Shown here in pieces: positions 24,749-33,973 of a stretch of 64,000 nucleotides of DNA. The notes under the pieces were generated by a model. The model made no database searches. It was not told where the DNA came from and saw nothing but the letters and a program-made list of their open reading frames with translations. The stretch is taken from positions 5,532,100 to 5,596,099 of the forward strand of contig NZ_GG657757.1 of NCBI RefSeq assembly GCF_000158955.1. Reading direction: 5' to 3'. Origin of the DNA: Streptomyces viridochromogenes DSM 40736 (GTDB taxonomy: Bacteria > Actinomycetota > Actinomycetes > Streptomycetales > Streptomycetaceae). Within the stretch, counting starts at the first letter, position 1. Every line of letters begins with the position of its first letter. The position numbers and the translations under genes were made by a program.

Positions 24749-25875
24749 TGAAGAAGTTCGACAAGGAGCGCGTGCTCCTCGCGGTGGCCGGACCGGTCAT
24801 CGCGCTGGCCGTGGCCTTCGTGCTGAGCGCGATCGTGCTGGTCGCGTCGGGCAAGAACCCGGTCGAGCCGTTCACCGTGATGTTCGAGCAGATCGGCTTC
24901 TCGGACATCCAGGTGCTGGTCATCAACCAGGCCTCGATGTACTACATCGCGGCACTCGCGGTGGCCATCGGCTTCCGGATGAACCTGTTCAACATCGGTG
25001 TCGACGGCCAGTACCAGCTCGCCGCCATGATGGCCGCCGTCGTCGGCGCCCACGCGAACCTGCCGGCCGTCCTCCAGATCCCGCTGCTGCTCGTGACCGC
25101 CGTCCTGACCGGCGCCTTCTGGTCCGGCATCGCCGGTGTCCTCAAGGTCACCCGCGGCGTCAGCGAGGTCGTCGCCACGATCATGCTCAACGCGATCGCC
25201 ACCTCCGTGATCGCCTACCTGTGGCTGCCGGACGTCTTCGGCGTGAAGGTCGGCAACAACAACACCACCGGCGAGATGCACGAATCCGGCTGGATCCCCG
25301 GCATCAGCATGGGCGCGGCCGGCGAGATCTACGGCCTGGTGCTGCTCGCCGTCCTGCTCGGCATCGGCTACTGGGTCGTCCTCAACCGCACCCGGTTCGG
25401 TTTCGACCTGCGCGCCTCCGGCGCCTCCACGACCGCCGCGGCGGCCAGCGGCGTCGACCCCAAGCGCATGGTGCTCACCGCCATGCTGCTCTCCGGCGGC
25501 CTCGCGGGCCTGGCCGGCCTGCCGATCCTGCTCGGCGACACCCACACCTACAGCCTGAACTTCCCCACCGGCATCGGCTTCCTCGGCATCGGCATCGCCC
25601 TGCTCGGCCGTAACAGCCCCGTGGGCATCGCCTTCGCCTCCCTGCTGTGGGCCTGGCTCGACAAGGCCTCGCCCGAACTGGACTTCCACGGCTACGACAA
25701 GGAGATCGCGGTCATCATGCAGGGCCTGATCGTGCTCTCGGTCGTCGTCTCCTACGAGGCCGTCCGCGAGTGGGGCCTGCGCCGCCAGCAGCGCCGGGTC
25801 GGCGCCGAACTGGCCGCCGGTCACGTCCTCGGCGCCGCCCACACCAACACCGTGAAGGAGGTGGCTGGCCGATGA
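24748..25875 (+). CDS. Nucleoside ABC transporter permease 1
   Basis: 375 residues, about eight to ten membrane helices. BPD_transp_2 family features: MNLFNIGVDGQYQLAAMMAAVVG, TRGVSEVVATIMLNAIA, GFDLRASGASTTAAAASGVDPKRM and GLPILLGDTHTYSLNFPTGIGFLGIGIALLG. It forms the membrane channel together with the next gene. ATG overlaps the ATPase TGA (TGATG), and its own stop overlaps the following ATG. Confidence 0.93.
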   Translation: MKKFDKERVLLAVAGPVIALAVAFVLSAIVLVASGKNPVEPFTVMFEQIGFSDIQVLVINQASMYYIAALAVAIGFRMNLFNIGVDGQYQLAAMMAAVVGAHANLPAVLQIPLLLVTAVLTGAFWSGIAGVLKVTRGVSEVVATIMLNAIATSVIAYLWLPDVFGVKVGNNNTTGEMHESGWIPGISMGAAGEIYGLVLLAVLLGIGYWVVLNRTRFGFDLRASGASTTAAAASGVDPKRMVLTAMLLSGGLAGLAGLPILLGDTHTYSLNFPTGIGFLGIGIALLGRNSPVGIAFASLLWAWLDKASPELDFHGYDKEIAVIMQGLIVLSVVVSYEAVREWGLRRQQRRVGAELAAGHVLGAAHTNTVKEVAGR

Positions 25876-27146
25876 CCACCGCGATCTCGGCGACCGACGT
25901 CAACCAGCCCACGCTGCAGCCCGCGGCGCCCACCGGCCGCCGTCTGTCGTGGCCCGTCCTGCTGCTGATCATCGCCGGCGGCCTGGCGCTCACCTCGATC
26001 GTCCGCCTCGTCACCGGCGCCGACGGCATCACCAACGTCAGCCAGATGTCCACCGCGCTCCAGCTCGCCGTGCCGATCGGCCTCGCCGGTCTCGGCGGCC
26101 TGTGGGCCGAGCGCGCGGGCGTGGTCAACATCGGCCTCGAAGGCATGATGATCCTCGGCACCTGGTTCGGCGCCTGGGCCGGATTCCAGTGGGGCCCGTG
26201 GACCGGCGTCCTGGTCGGCATCATCGGCGGCGCGATCGGCGGCCTGCTGCACGCCTTCGTCACCGTCACCTTCAACGTCAACCACATCGTCTCCGGTGTG
26301 GCCATCAACATCCTCGCCCTCGGCGCCACCCGCTACCTCGCGCCCCTCGCCTTCGAGGGCCACACCGGCGGCTCGGCCAAGCAGTCCCCGGCGGTGGAGT
26401 CGCTCGGCCACTTCACGGTGCCGGGACTGTCCGACGCGCTCACGGACCTCAACGCCAAGGGCTGGTTCCTGATCTCCGACGTCGCCGGTCTGCTGGGCGG
26501 CCTGGTCACCAACGTCTCCTGGCTGACCCTGCTCGCCGTCGCGCTGATCCCCGCCACCTGGTGGATCCTCTGGCGCACCGCGTTCGGCCTGCGGCTGCGC
26601 TCCTGCGGCGAGAACCCGGTCGCCGCCGAGTCCCTCGGCGTCAACGTCTACAAGTACAAGTACATCGCCGTGATCATCTCCGGCGGGCTGGCCGGCCTCG
26701 GCGGTGTCTTCCTCTCCATCGTCGCCAACCCCTTCTACCTGGAGGGCCAGGTCAGCGGCCGCGGTTACATCGGCCTCGCCGCGATGATCTTCGGCAACTG
26801 GATGCCGGGCGGACTCGCCCTCGGCGCGGGCCTGTTCGGCTACACCGACAGCCTCAACCTGCGCGGCGGCTCCGCCAACGTGCACGCCCTGCTGCTGCTC
26901 GGCGCGCTCCTGCTGCTCATCGGCGCGATCTGGCTGGTGGTTCGCAAGAAGTACCTCCAGGCCGTGATCACCCTGGTCGTCGGCGCCCTGGTGTTCGCCT
27001 GGTACGCGACCACCGACGAGGTCCCGAACCAGGTCGTCTCCGCCACGCCGTACGTGATCACCCTCGTCGTCCTGGCGCTGTCCGCCCAGCGGCTGCGCAT
27101 GCCGAGGGCGAACGGCATGCCGTACCGGAAGGGGCAGGGCAAGTGA
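25872..27146 (+). CDS. Nucleoside ABC transporter permease 2
   Basis: 424 residues, multi-spanning. Features match the partner permease family: GGLWAERAGVVNIGLEGMMILG, NVNHIVSGVAINILALG, FGLRLRSCGENPVAAESLGVNV and GRGYIGLAAMIFGNW. The ATG overlaps the previous stop by four bases and the final TGA overlaps the cytidine deaminase GTG, so import and first catabolic step are made from one transcript. Confidence 0.93.
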   Translation: MTTAISATDVNQPTLQPAAPTGRRLSWPVLLLIIAGGLALTSIVRLVTGADGITNVSQMSTALQLAVPIGLAGLGGLWAERAGVVNIGLEGMMILGTWFGAWAGFQWGPWTGVLVGIIGGAIGGLLHAFVTVTFNVNHIVSGVAINILALGATRYLAPLAFEGHTGGSAKQSPAVESLGHFTVPGLSDALTDLNAKGWFLISDVAGLLGGLVTNVSWLTLLAVALIPATWWILWRTAFGLRLRSCGENPVAAESLGVNVYKYKYIAVIISGGLAGLGGVFLSIVANPFYLEGQVSGRGYIGLAAMIFGNWMPGGLALGAGLFGYTDSLNLRGGSANVHALLLLGALLLLIGAIWLVVRKKYLQAVITLVVGALVFAWYATTDEVPNQVVSATPYVITLVVLALSAQRLRMPRANGMPYRKGQGK

Positions 27147-27547
27147 CCGCCGACGGCCCGGTCGTCGACTGGGAGAAGCTGCGCGCCGTGGCACGGGACG
27201 CCATGTCCCGGGCGTACGCCCCGTACTCCGGATACCCGGTCGGCGTGGCCGCCCTGGTCGACGACGGGCGGATCATCTCCGGCTGCAACGTCGAGAACGC
27301 CTCGTACGGACTGGGCCTGTGCGCCGAGTGCGGCCTGGTGTCGGAGCTGCACAACACCGGCGGCGGCAGGCTGACGCACTTCACCTGCGTCGACCGCGAC
27401 GGTGCCGTGCTCGTCCCGTGCGGCCGCTGCCGTCAGCTGCTCCACGAGTTCGGCGGCCCGGAGCTCCTGCTGGAGACCCCGGAGGGCATCGTGCCGCTCT
27501 CCCGGATGCTGCCCCAGGCCTTCGGCCCCGGCCACCTCAGCAAGTAG
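27143..27547 (+). CDS. cdd: Cytidine deaminase
   Basis: 134 residues, the tetrameric bacterial size. Zinc site: CAECG (Cys ligand and catalytic Glu) after NVENASYGLGL, and PCGRCRQ with two further Cys ligands. It hydrolyses cytidine and deoxycytidine to uridine and deoxyuridine in the cytoplasm. GTG 27143 overlaps the permease TGA. Position after the importer shows that it handles freshly imported nucleosides. Confidence 0.95.
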   Translation: MTADGPVVDWEKLRAVARDAMSRAYAPYSGYPVGVAALVDDGRIISGCNVENASYGLGLCAECGLVSELHNTGGGRLTHFTCVDRDGAVLVPCGRCRQLLHEFGGPELLLETPEGIVPLSRMLPQAFGPGHLSK

Positions 27548-27554
27548 TCATATC

Positions 27555-27594
27555 CCGTACGGCCCCTCCGAGTTGTCCAGGAGGGGCCGTACGG
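27555..27594 (+). terminator. Strong hairpin between cdd and deoA
   Basis: CCGTACGGCCCCTCC and its exact complement form a 15-bp stem with a 10-base loop, 7 bases after the cdd stop and 31 bases before deoA. It looks like a terminator or attenuator that would reduce deoA expression relative to the transporter genes; no separate palindromic operator is seen here. Confidence 0.75.
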
Positions 27595-27625
27595 CTTCTG
27601 GAACCCTCGGAAGGAAGCCCAAGCC

Positions 27626-28909
27626 ATGGCCATGGACGCCATCTCCGTCATCCGCACCAAGCGGGACCGCGGCGAGCTCAGCGACGAGCAGATCGACTGG
27701 GTCATCGACGCGTACACCCGCGGGGAGGTGGCCGACGAGCAGATGTCCGCGCTCGCGATGGCCATCCTGCTCAACGGCATGAACCGCCGTGAGATCGCCC
27801 GCTGGACGGCCGCGATGATCGCCTCCGGCGAGCGCATGGACTTCTCGTCCCTGTCCCGCCCGACGGCCGACAAGCACTCCACGGGCGGCGTCGGCGACAA
27901 GATCACGCTCCCGCTGGCCCCCCTGGTCGCCGCCTGCGGCGCCGCCGTCCCGCAGCTGTCGGGCCGCGGCCTCGGCCACACCGGCGGCACGCTCGACAAG
28001 CTGGAGTCGATCCCCGGCTGGCGCGCCCTGCTCTCGAACGAGGAGATGCTGTCGGTGCTGGACGGCACCGGCGCGGTGATCTGCGCGGCGGGTGACGGCC
28101 TGGCCCCCGCGGACAAGAAGCTCTACGCACTGCGCGACGTCACGGGCACGGTCGAGGCGATCCCCCTGATCGCCTCGTCCATCATGTCGAAGAAGATCGC
28201 GGAGGGCACGGGCTCACTGGTCCTGGACGTGAAGGTGGGCATGGGCGCCTTCATGAAGACCATCGAGGACGCCCGCGAACTGGCCTCCACCATGGTCGGC
28301 CTCGGCACCGACCACGGCGTGAAGACGGTCGCGCTCCTCACGGACATGTCGACCCCGCTCGGCCTCACCGCGGGCAACGCCCTGGAGGTCCGCGAGTCCG
28401 TGGAGGTCCTGGCGGGCGGCGGCCCCGCGGACGTCGTCGAGCTGACGATCGCCCTGGCCCGCGAAATGCTCGACGCCGCCGGGGTGAAGGACGCCGACCC
28501 GGCGAAGGCCCTGGCCGACGGCTCGGCGATGGACGTCTGGCGCCGCATGATCAAGGCGCAGGGCGGCGACCCGGACGCGGCCCTGCCGGTGTCGCGCGAG
28601 CAGCACGTGATCAAGGCCCCGTCGTCGGGCGTCCTCACCCGCCTCGACGCCTACGACATCGGCGTCGCCGCCTGGCGCCTCGGCGCGGGCCGCGCCCGCA
28701 AGGAGGACCCGGTCCAGGCGGGCGCGGGCGTCGAACTCCACGCCAAGCCGGGCGACACTGTGACGGAGGGCCAGCCCCTCCTCACCCTCCACACGGACAC
28801 CCCGGAACGCTTCGACTACGCACTCCAGGCAGTCGAGGGCTCCTACGACATCGCCGCCCCGGGCACGGACTTCACGGCATCGCCGGTGGTGCTGGAACGT
28901 ATCGCCTGA
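27626..28909 (+). CDS. deoA: Thymidine/pyrimidine-nucleoside phosphorylase
   Basis: 427 residues. Family signature SGRGLGHTGGTLDKLESIPG, substrate loop DKHSTGGVGDK, KLYALRDVTGTVEAIPLI and SKKIAEGTGSLVLDVKVG. It splits thymidine, deoxyuridine and possibly uridine with phosphate to base and (deoxy)ribose-1-phosphate. Next in pathway are a phosphopentomutase and DeoC, both candidates in this window (62250 and 60001). GGAAGG lies before ATG 27626; ATG 27632 is a near alternative. Separated from cdd by a strong hairpin. Confidence 0.95.
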   Translation: MAMDAISVIRTKRDRGELSDEQIDWVIDAYTRGEVADEQMSALAMAILLNGMNRREIARWTAAMIASGERMDFSSLSRPTADKHSTGGVGDKITLPLAPLVAACGAAVPQLSGRGLGHTGGTLDKLESIPGWRALLSNEEMLSVLDGTGAVICAAGDGLAPADKKLYALRDVTGTVEAIPLIASSIMSKKIAEGTGSLVLDVKVGMGAFMKTIEDARELASTMVGLGTDHGVKTVALLTDMSTPLGLTAGNALEVRESVEVLAGGGPADVVELTIALAREMLDAAGVKDADPAKALADGSAMDVWRRMIKAQGGDPDAALPVSREQHVIKAPSSGVLTRLDAYDIGVAAWRLGAGRARKEDPVQAGAGVELHAKPGDTVTEGQPLLTLHTDTPERFDYALQAVEGSYDIAAPGTDFTASPVVLERIA

Positions 28910-29054
28910 CCTGGGGTTCTCTCGTACGGGTGAACGGGATCGGCGGACCTCCGCCGGTCCCGTTCGGCATGCTGGGATCGGTTCGGAGATCACATCACGC
29001 TGCCCGAGCCATTCGGCCTCGAACTTGACAGCCGGGCGTTCCCCGAGAACTGAG

Positions 29055-29975
29055 TCACCCCAACAACGCCGCCACCACCACAAGCACCGGCACCGCCAGC
29101 ACCGTCGACAACAGAATCGCCTCCCTCGCCAGGACCTCGCCCACCCGGTAGCTGCTCGCGTACGTGAACAGGTTCTGCGCCGCGGGGAGTGCCGACGTCA
29201 CCACCACGTCGAGCAGCAGCGCCCCGTGCAGGCCGAAGACGCCCGCCGCCAGGACCCAGGCGACCAGGGGCTGGAACACGGACTTCAGGGCCACGGCGAG
29301 GAGCACCGGGGCCCGTTCCGCGCCGCGCAGCGGGAGCGTGCTGCCGCGCAGGGAGATGCCGAAGGCCAGCAGCACCGCCGGGACCGACATGTTGCCGAAC
29401 AGGGTCAGCGGGTCCATCAAGGGGCCCGGCAGCGTGAGGCCCGACGCCGAAACCGCGACGCCCGCGAGCGAGCCCAGGGCGATCGGATTGCGCAGCGGGG
29501 TCAGCAGGCGCTGCCACAGAGGGCGCTTGTCCCCACCGCTCGCCAAGTCCAGGACCGTCAGCGCCACCGGCGTCACACCGACCAGCTGGAACAGCAGCAC
29601 CGGCGCGACCAGCGACGCGTCGCCCAGCACATACACGGCGATCGGGATGCCGAGGTTCCCCGAGTTGACGTAGCTGGAGCACAGGGCGCCGATCGTCGTC
29701 CGGCCCACGCCCCACCCGCGCACGGCCCCCACCGCCACGAAGACACCGGCCGCCGCTGCCGTGCTCATCGCCGTGACCAGCAGCCGGTTCGAGAAGATCA
29801 CCGACAGATCGGCCTGGGCGAGCGTCGTGAAGAGCAGCGCGGGGGACGCCACGTGGAAGGCCAGCTTGGTCAGGACCTCGCGGCCCCCGTCACCCAGATA
29901 CCCCCGGCGCCCGATCAGATAGCCGACCCCGATGACCACGGCTATGACCGCGAACCCGCTCAGCACCCCCTGCAC
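29055..29975 (-). CDS. AEC-family (auxin efflux carrier-like) transporter
   Basis: 306 residues, about ten helices, GTG start 29975. AEC pattern: GYLIGRRGYLGDGGREVLTKLAFHVASPALLF, then SSYVNSGNLGIPIAVYVLGD with the Asn-Ser-Gly-Asn unwinding motif, and SALPAAQNLFTYASSY near the end. Bacterial members are thought to export or import organic acids; the substrate here is unknown. Convergent with deoA and divergent from the STAS gene. Confidence 0.9.
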   Translation of the reverse strand: MQGVLSGFAVIAVVIGVGYLIGRRGYLGDGGREVLTKLAFHVASPALLFTTLAQADLSVIFSNRLLVTAMSTAAAAGVFVAVGAVRGWGVGRTTIGALCSSYVNSGNLGIPIAVYVLGDASLVAPVLLFQLVGVTPVALTVLDLASGGDKRPLWQRLLTPLRNPIALGSLAGVAVSASGLTLPGPLMDPLTLFGNMSVPAVLLAFGISLRGSTLPLRGAERAPVLLAVALKSVFQPLVAWVLAAGVFGLHGALLLDVVVTSALPAAQNLFTYASSYRVGEVLAREAILLSTVLAVPVLVVVAALLG

Positions 29976-30115
29976 AACGCCCCCTCACCGGCGAAGAACG
30001 CAACGGGCGGTGCGGAAGGAGGGGCAGGTGCATGGAGCATGCAGCTAACACTCGGGGGAAGATCGTCCTCCGGTCAATGTGATCCTTTCGAGCACCGGCA
30101 GCACGGACAGTCGCG

Positions 30116-30502
30116 ATGAGTTACCGCCGCCCGCGCGGTCTACCGATCGTGGACGCCATGACACCGCCCGTGCTCGTACTGCCCGGCCCCGTCACCCGGG
30201 ACGAGGTGAGAGGACTCAGCGACGATGTGCGGGCACTGCTGCACGGCAGTAGTGCCCGGGTCGTGGTGTGCGATGTCGGAGGCCTGGGCCCGTCGGGCCT
30301 CACCACCGTCGACCTGCTGGCCCGGCTCCAGCTGGCCGCCCGCCGGGCCGGGGGCCGGATACGGCTGCGCGACCCCGACCCGGCCCTACGCGCCCTCCTC
30401 GACCTGGTCGGTCTCCGCTTCGAGGTGGAGGGGCAGGCCGAAGAGCGGGAACCAGCGCTTGGTGTCGAGGAAGCAGTGGAACCCGGTGATCCGGCCGTCT
30501 GA
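30116..30502 (+). CDS. STAS-domain protein (anti-sigma antagonist-like)
   Basis: 128 residues. A single STAS fold: VLVLPGPVTRDEVRGLSDDVRALL, VVVCDVGGLGPSGLTTVDLLARLQLAARRAGGRIRL. The phospho-acceptor Ser region is DVGGLGPSGLT. STAS proteins bind anti-sigma kinases or act as partner-switch modules. ATG 30158 is a shorter, equally possible start. The last 39 codons are antisense to the 3' end of the convergent sigma gene (117-base overlap), a striking arrangement for two possible regulators. Confidence 0.75.
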   Translation: MSYRRPRGLPIVDAMTPPVLVLPGPVTRDEVRGLSDDVRALLHGSSARVVVCDVGGLGPSGLTTVDLLARLQLAARRAGGRIRLRDPDPALRALLDLVGLRFEVEGQAEEREPALGVEEAVEPGDPAV

Positions 30503-31405
30503 GATCTCCAGCACCTGGACCGCCCACGGCGTGAAGCCGCCGCCCCCCTCCGGGTCCGGCTTGTACTGGGCGAACCCGGGCAGGCCGTTGACCTGGACCG
30601 GCACCAGACGGGAGCCCGCGCACGGCGCGCCGAGCGTGGTCATGAAGCCGGTGATGTCCCGCACGCCGGTCAGCCACAGGTCGAACGGCGGCATCGTCAT
30701 GACCGCGTCCTCGTGCAGCAGCGCCGTCAGTGCCGTCATGTCGTAGCCCTCGAAGGCCGCCACATAGCGGTCCAGCAGCTTCTGCTGGTCCTCGTCCAGC
30801 GGATCGGAGACGGCCGCGGCGGCGCCCGGCTCCTGCCGCTCGGCCAGGGTGGCGCGGGCCCGCTGCAGGGCGCTGTTGACCGATGCCACCGAGGTGTCCA
30901 GCAGCTCGGCGACCTCGCCGGCCTTCCAGGCGAGCACCTCGCGCAGGATCAGCACGGCCCGCTGCTTGGCGGGCAGCCGCTGGAGCGCGGCCATGAAGGC
31001 GAGCCGCACCGACTCCTTGGCGACGGCGGCCTCCGCCGGGTCGTCGGTCGTGGGCAGCACACGGGCGTCCGGCACGGGCTCCAGCCAGGTGTTGTCCGGC
31101 CGCGGGGAGAGGGCCGCCCGGGCGAGCGGGGTGGACTCGGTCAGGTCCATCGGCCTGGCACGCTTGTTGCCGGCGGTCAGCATGTCCAGGCACACGTTGG
31201 TCGCGATGCGGTACAGCCAGGAGCGGAGGCTGGAGCGGCCCTCGAACTTGTCGTAGCTGCGCCAGGCGCGGATCATCGTGTCCTGCACCGCGTCCTCGGC
31301 CTCGAAGGAGGAACCGAGCATCCGGTAGCAGTAGCCCGTCAGCTCGGTGCGGTGTGCCTCCAGCCTGGCGTCCAGGTCCGTCGGTGCCGCCGTGCCGTTC
31401 GTCAT
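30386..31405 (-). CDS. ECF sigma factor with C-terminal SnoaL-like domain
   Basis: 339 residues, larger than a plain ECF factor. Region 2: YRMLGSSFEAEDAVQDTMIRAWRSYDKFEG and LRSWLYRIATNVCLD. Region 4: LPAKQRAVLILREVLAWKAGEVAELLDTSVASVNSALQRAR. After residue 205 comes a SnoaL/NTF2-like domain (LLDRYVAAFEGYDMTALTALLHEDAVMTMPP), as in the SigG/TIGR02960 or ECF41-like groups where this domain controls activity. No anti-sigma gene adjoins. ATG 31405 preferred; GTG 31435 gives ten more residues. Confidence 0.9.
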   Translation of the reverse strand: MTNGTAAPTDLDARLEAHRTELTGYCYRMLGSSFEAEDAVQDTMIRAWRSYDKFEGRSSLRSWLYRIATNVCLDMLTAGNKRARPMDLTESTPLARAALSPRPDNTWLEPVPDARVLPTTDDPAEAAVAKESVRLAFMAALQRLPAKQRAVLILREVLAWKAGEVAELLDTSVASVNSALQRARATLAERQEPGAAAAVSDPLDEDQQKLLDRYVAAFEGYDMTALTALLHEDAVMTMPPFDLWLTGVRDITGFMTTLGAPCAGSRLVPVQVNGLPGFAQYKPDPEGGGGFTPWAVQVLEISDGRITGFHCFLDTKRWFPLFGLPLHLEAETDQVEEGA

Positions 31406-31541
31406 CGCCCACCCACCCCGTGGAATGTCTGTCACGCGCCATCGCGCCCAGTACTCCGGAAGCTACCGCAGCCCACTGACAACGGCCCCCCGAGCGCGGG
31501 AAAGCGCAGCTCGAAGCGGCAACGGGTGGTCGACGAGAAAT

Positions 31542-31567
31542 CCCCCTGGCCGGTCCCGACCAGGGGG
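31542..31567 (-). terminator. Hairpin between MFS and sigma genes
   Basis: CCCCCTGG, 10-base loop, CCAGGGGG: perfect 8-bp stem, 36 bases after the MFS stop on the same strand. Probable terminator of the MFS gene. Confidence 0.6.
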
Positions 31568-31602
31568 AACGCCGTCTCGGCGTCGGGCTCAGGCGGCCGT
31601 GC

Positions 31603-32874
31603 TCAGGCGGCCGTGGTCAGGCGCCGCTGCACACGTGCCGCCCGCGTGCCGAAGACCGTGATCGTCACGACTCCGAGGACCGCCAGCAGGCCGACCCCGA
31701 CCGTCCCGGCCCAGCCGCCCGAGTGGAAGGCGATCGCGCCGACCGTGCTGCCCGCGCTGGAGCCGATGTAGTACGCGGACTGGTACAGGGCCGAGGCCTG
31801 CGCGCGGCCGTGCGCGGCCGTCTTGCTGACCGCCGAGGAGGCCACCGCGTGACCCGCGAAGAAGCCGCCGGTGATGAGCACCAGACCCAGCAGGACCAGC
31901 GGCAGTGAGCCGGCCAGGGACACCAGCAGACCCGCCGCCGTCGTACCCCCCGCCGCGTACAGGGCGCCGCGGCGGCCCAGCCGGCCGACCAGGCGGCCCG
32001 CCGTCGACGCCGACACCGTGCCCACGAGGTACACCAGGAAGATCGAGCCGATGATGCCCTGGGGCAGCGAGAACGGGGCCTCGGTGAGGCGGTAGCCGAT
32101 GACCGTGTACACGCCGCCGAACACCGTCATGAACAGCGCGCCGATCGCGTACAGCCGGCACAGCAGTGGGTTGGACAGGTGGTCACGGACCGTACGGGCC
32201 AGCACCCGCGGGCGCAGCGAACCCGCCTTGAAGTTCGCCGGTGCCGGCAGCAGCGCCCGGAAGGCCACCGCGCAGGCCACGGCGATCGCGCCGATCACAC
32301 CGACGGCGACCCGCCAGCCCCACTCCTGCGCGACCCAGCCGGTGATGACCCGGCCGCTCATCCCGCCGACGCTGTTGCCCGCGACGAACAGGCCGATCGC
32401 GGTGACCAGCGCCCTGGGGGTGACCTCCTCCGCGAGGTACGCGGTCGCCGACGCCGGCAGTCCGGCCAGGGCCGCGCCCTGGAGCGCCCGCAGCGCGACC
32501 AGGACACCCAGGGACGGGGCGAAGGGCACCAGCAGTCCGAGGGTTACCGCCACGGCCAGCGAAGCCGTCATGACGGTACGACGCCCGAAGCGCTCCGACA
32601 GGGCGCTCATCGGCAGGACGAACAGCGCCAGACCGCCCGTCGCGGCGGCCACGGTCCAGCTCGCGTCGCTCGCCGCCACTCCGAAGTCGCCGGAGATCAG
32701 CGGGAGGAGCGCCTGCGTGGAGTAGAGCAGCGCGAAGGTCGCGACACCCGCGAGGAAGAGGGCGAAGCTCATCCGGCGGTAGCCGGGCCCGCCCGGGCGC
32801 ATGCGTGAGTCGACAGCAGGGACAGAGGCATCGGCGCCCACGATGGTGGACGCCCCGGTACTGGCGGGAGACAT
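31603..32874 (-). CDS. MFS transporter (YnfM/AraJ-like exporter)
   Basis: 423 residues, 12 membrane segments. Opens with FALFLAGVATFALLYSTQALLPLI; motif A between helices 2 and 3 is LSERFGRRTVM; helix 5 region RVITGWVAQEWGWRVAVG. These proton-driven exporters handle drugs or sugars. It is divergent from a LysR regulator (63 bases from its start), a typical transporter/regulator pair. Substrate unknown. Confidence 0.9.
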   Translation of the reverse strand: MSPASTGASTIVGADASVPAVDSRMRPGGPGYRRMSFALFLAGVATFALLYSTQALLPLISGDFGVAASDASWTVAAATGGLALFVLPMSALSERFGRRTVMTASLAVAVTLGLLVPFAPSLGVLVALRALQGAALAGLPASATAYLAEEVTPRALVTAIGLFVAGNSVGGMSGRVITGWVAQEWGWRVAVGVIGAIAVACAVAFRALLPAPANFKAGSLRPRVLARTVRDHLSNPLLCRLYAIGALFMTVFGGVYTVIGYRLTEAPFSLPQGIIGSIFLVYLVGTVSASTAGRLVGRLGRRGALYAAGGTTAAGLLVSLAGSLPLVLLGLVLITGGFFAGHAVASSAVSKTAAHGRAQASALYQSAYYIGSSAGSTVGAIAFHSGGWAGTVGVGLLAVLGVVTITVFGTRAARVQRRLTTAA

Positions 32875-32937
32875 GCCTCGAAATTACGTACGGTCCCGCT
32901 GATCCGTCCAATGCATGGAACCGTCATAATCGATCCC

Positions 32938-33888
32938 ATGGCGCATCAATCCAGTTCAGCGGCTCGGCTGTCACCATCCAGTGACACAGAAGACATGGTG
33001 ATGTTGCTGGCGCCACGCCTCGCGTACTTCGCCGGAGTCGCCCGTACCGAGCACGTCACCCGGGCCGCCCAGGAGATGAACGTCCCGCAGTCGACGCTGT
33101 CCCGGTCCATGGCCCGTCTGGAGCAGGACCTGGGCGTCGACCTGTTCGCCCGGCACGGCCGCACCGTGTCCCTCACCCCGGCCGGGCGGACCTTCCTCGC
33201 CTCCGTCGAGCGGGCCCTGGCCGAGGTCGAGCGGGCCGCCGAGGAGGTGAAGGCCGACGCCGACCCCGCCACCGGCAAGGTCGCCTTCGGCTTCCTGCAC
33301 ACCATGGGTGCCGAGACCGTCCCCGGCCTGCTCCAGGCCTTCCGCGCCGACCACCCCCGCGTCCGCTTCAGCCTCGTCCAGAACTACGGCGAGGCCATGC
33401 TCGAAGGCCTCCGCGCCGGCGAACTCGACCTCTGCCTGACATCCCCGGTCCCCGACGCCCCCGACCTGGTCGCCCGCCGCCTCGACGAGCAGAAGCTCCG
33501 CCTGGTCGTGCCCGCCGACCACCCCCTGGCCACCCGCCGCCGCGTGCGCCTCGCCGAAGCGGCCGACGAAACCTTCGTCACCCTCGAACCCGGCTACGGC
33601 ATGCGCCGCATCACCGACGACCTGTGCCAGGAGGCGGGCTTCAAGCCCCGCATCGCCTTCGAGGGAGAGGAGGCGGAAACCCTGAGGGGCCTGGTGGCGG
33701 CGGGCCTGGGAGTCGCCCTCCTGCCCCCACCGGCAGTCCCTCGCCCCGGCGTGGTGGAACTGACGGTGACGGCCCCGCGAGCGGTCCGCGAAATCGGCGT
33801 GGCCTGGCTGGAAGGCCGTCCGGACACACCCCCGGTGGCGGCCTTCAAAAGGTTCCTGCTCTCAAGGAGAGGCAGTCTGCTGCCCTAG
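32938..33888 (+). CDS. LysR-family transcriptional regulator
   Basis: 316 residues from ATG 32938. Winged helix near the N-terminus: YFAGVARTEHVTRAAQEMNVPQSTLSRSMARLEQDLGVDLFARHGR, then SLTPAGRTFL; effector domain with GKVAFGFLHTMGAETVPGLLQ and PADHPLATRR. CATAAT at 32925-32930 sits 7 bases before ATG 32938, so a leaderless transcript is possible; ATG 32911 is an upstream alternative. Likely controls the divergent MFS exporter. Confidence 0.9.
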   Translation: MAHQSSSAARLSPSSDTEDMVMLLAPRLAYFAGVARTEHVTRAAQEMNVPQSTLSRSMARLEQDLGVDLFARHGRTVSLTPAGRTFLASVERALAEVERAAEEVKADADPATGKVAFGFLHTMGAETVPGLLQAFRADHPRVRFSLVQNYGEAMLEGLRAGELDLCLTSPVPDAPDLVARRLDEQKLRLVVPADHPLATRRRVRLAEAADETFVTLEPGYGMRRITDDLCQEAGFKPRIAFEGEEAETLRGLVAAGLGVALLPPPAVPRPGVVELTVTAPRAVREIGVAWLEGRPDTPPVAAFKRFLLSRRGSLLP

Positions 33889-33973
33889 TCAGGGGCGCGG
33901 GGCTGTAGCGATCTGCGGCTCGGCCGCGCGGCGCGACCAGCCACGAACAAGCCGCACACACCTGAAACGGACG

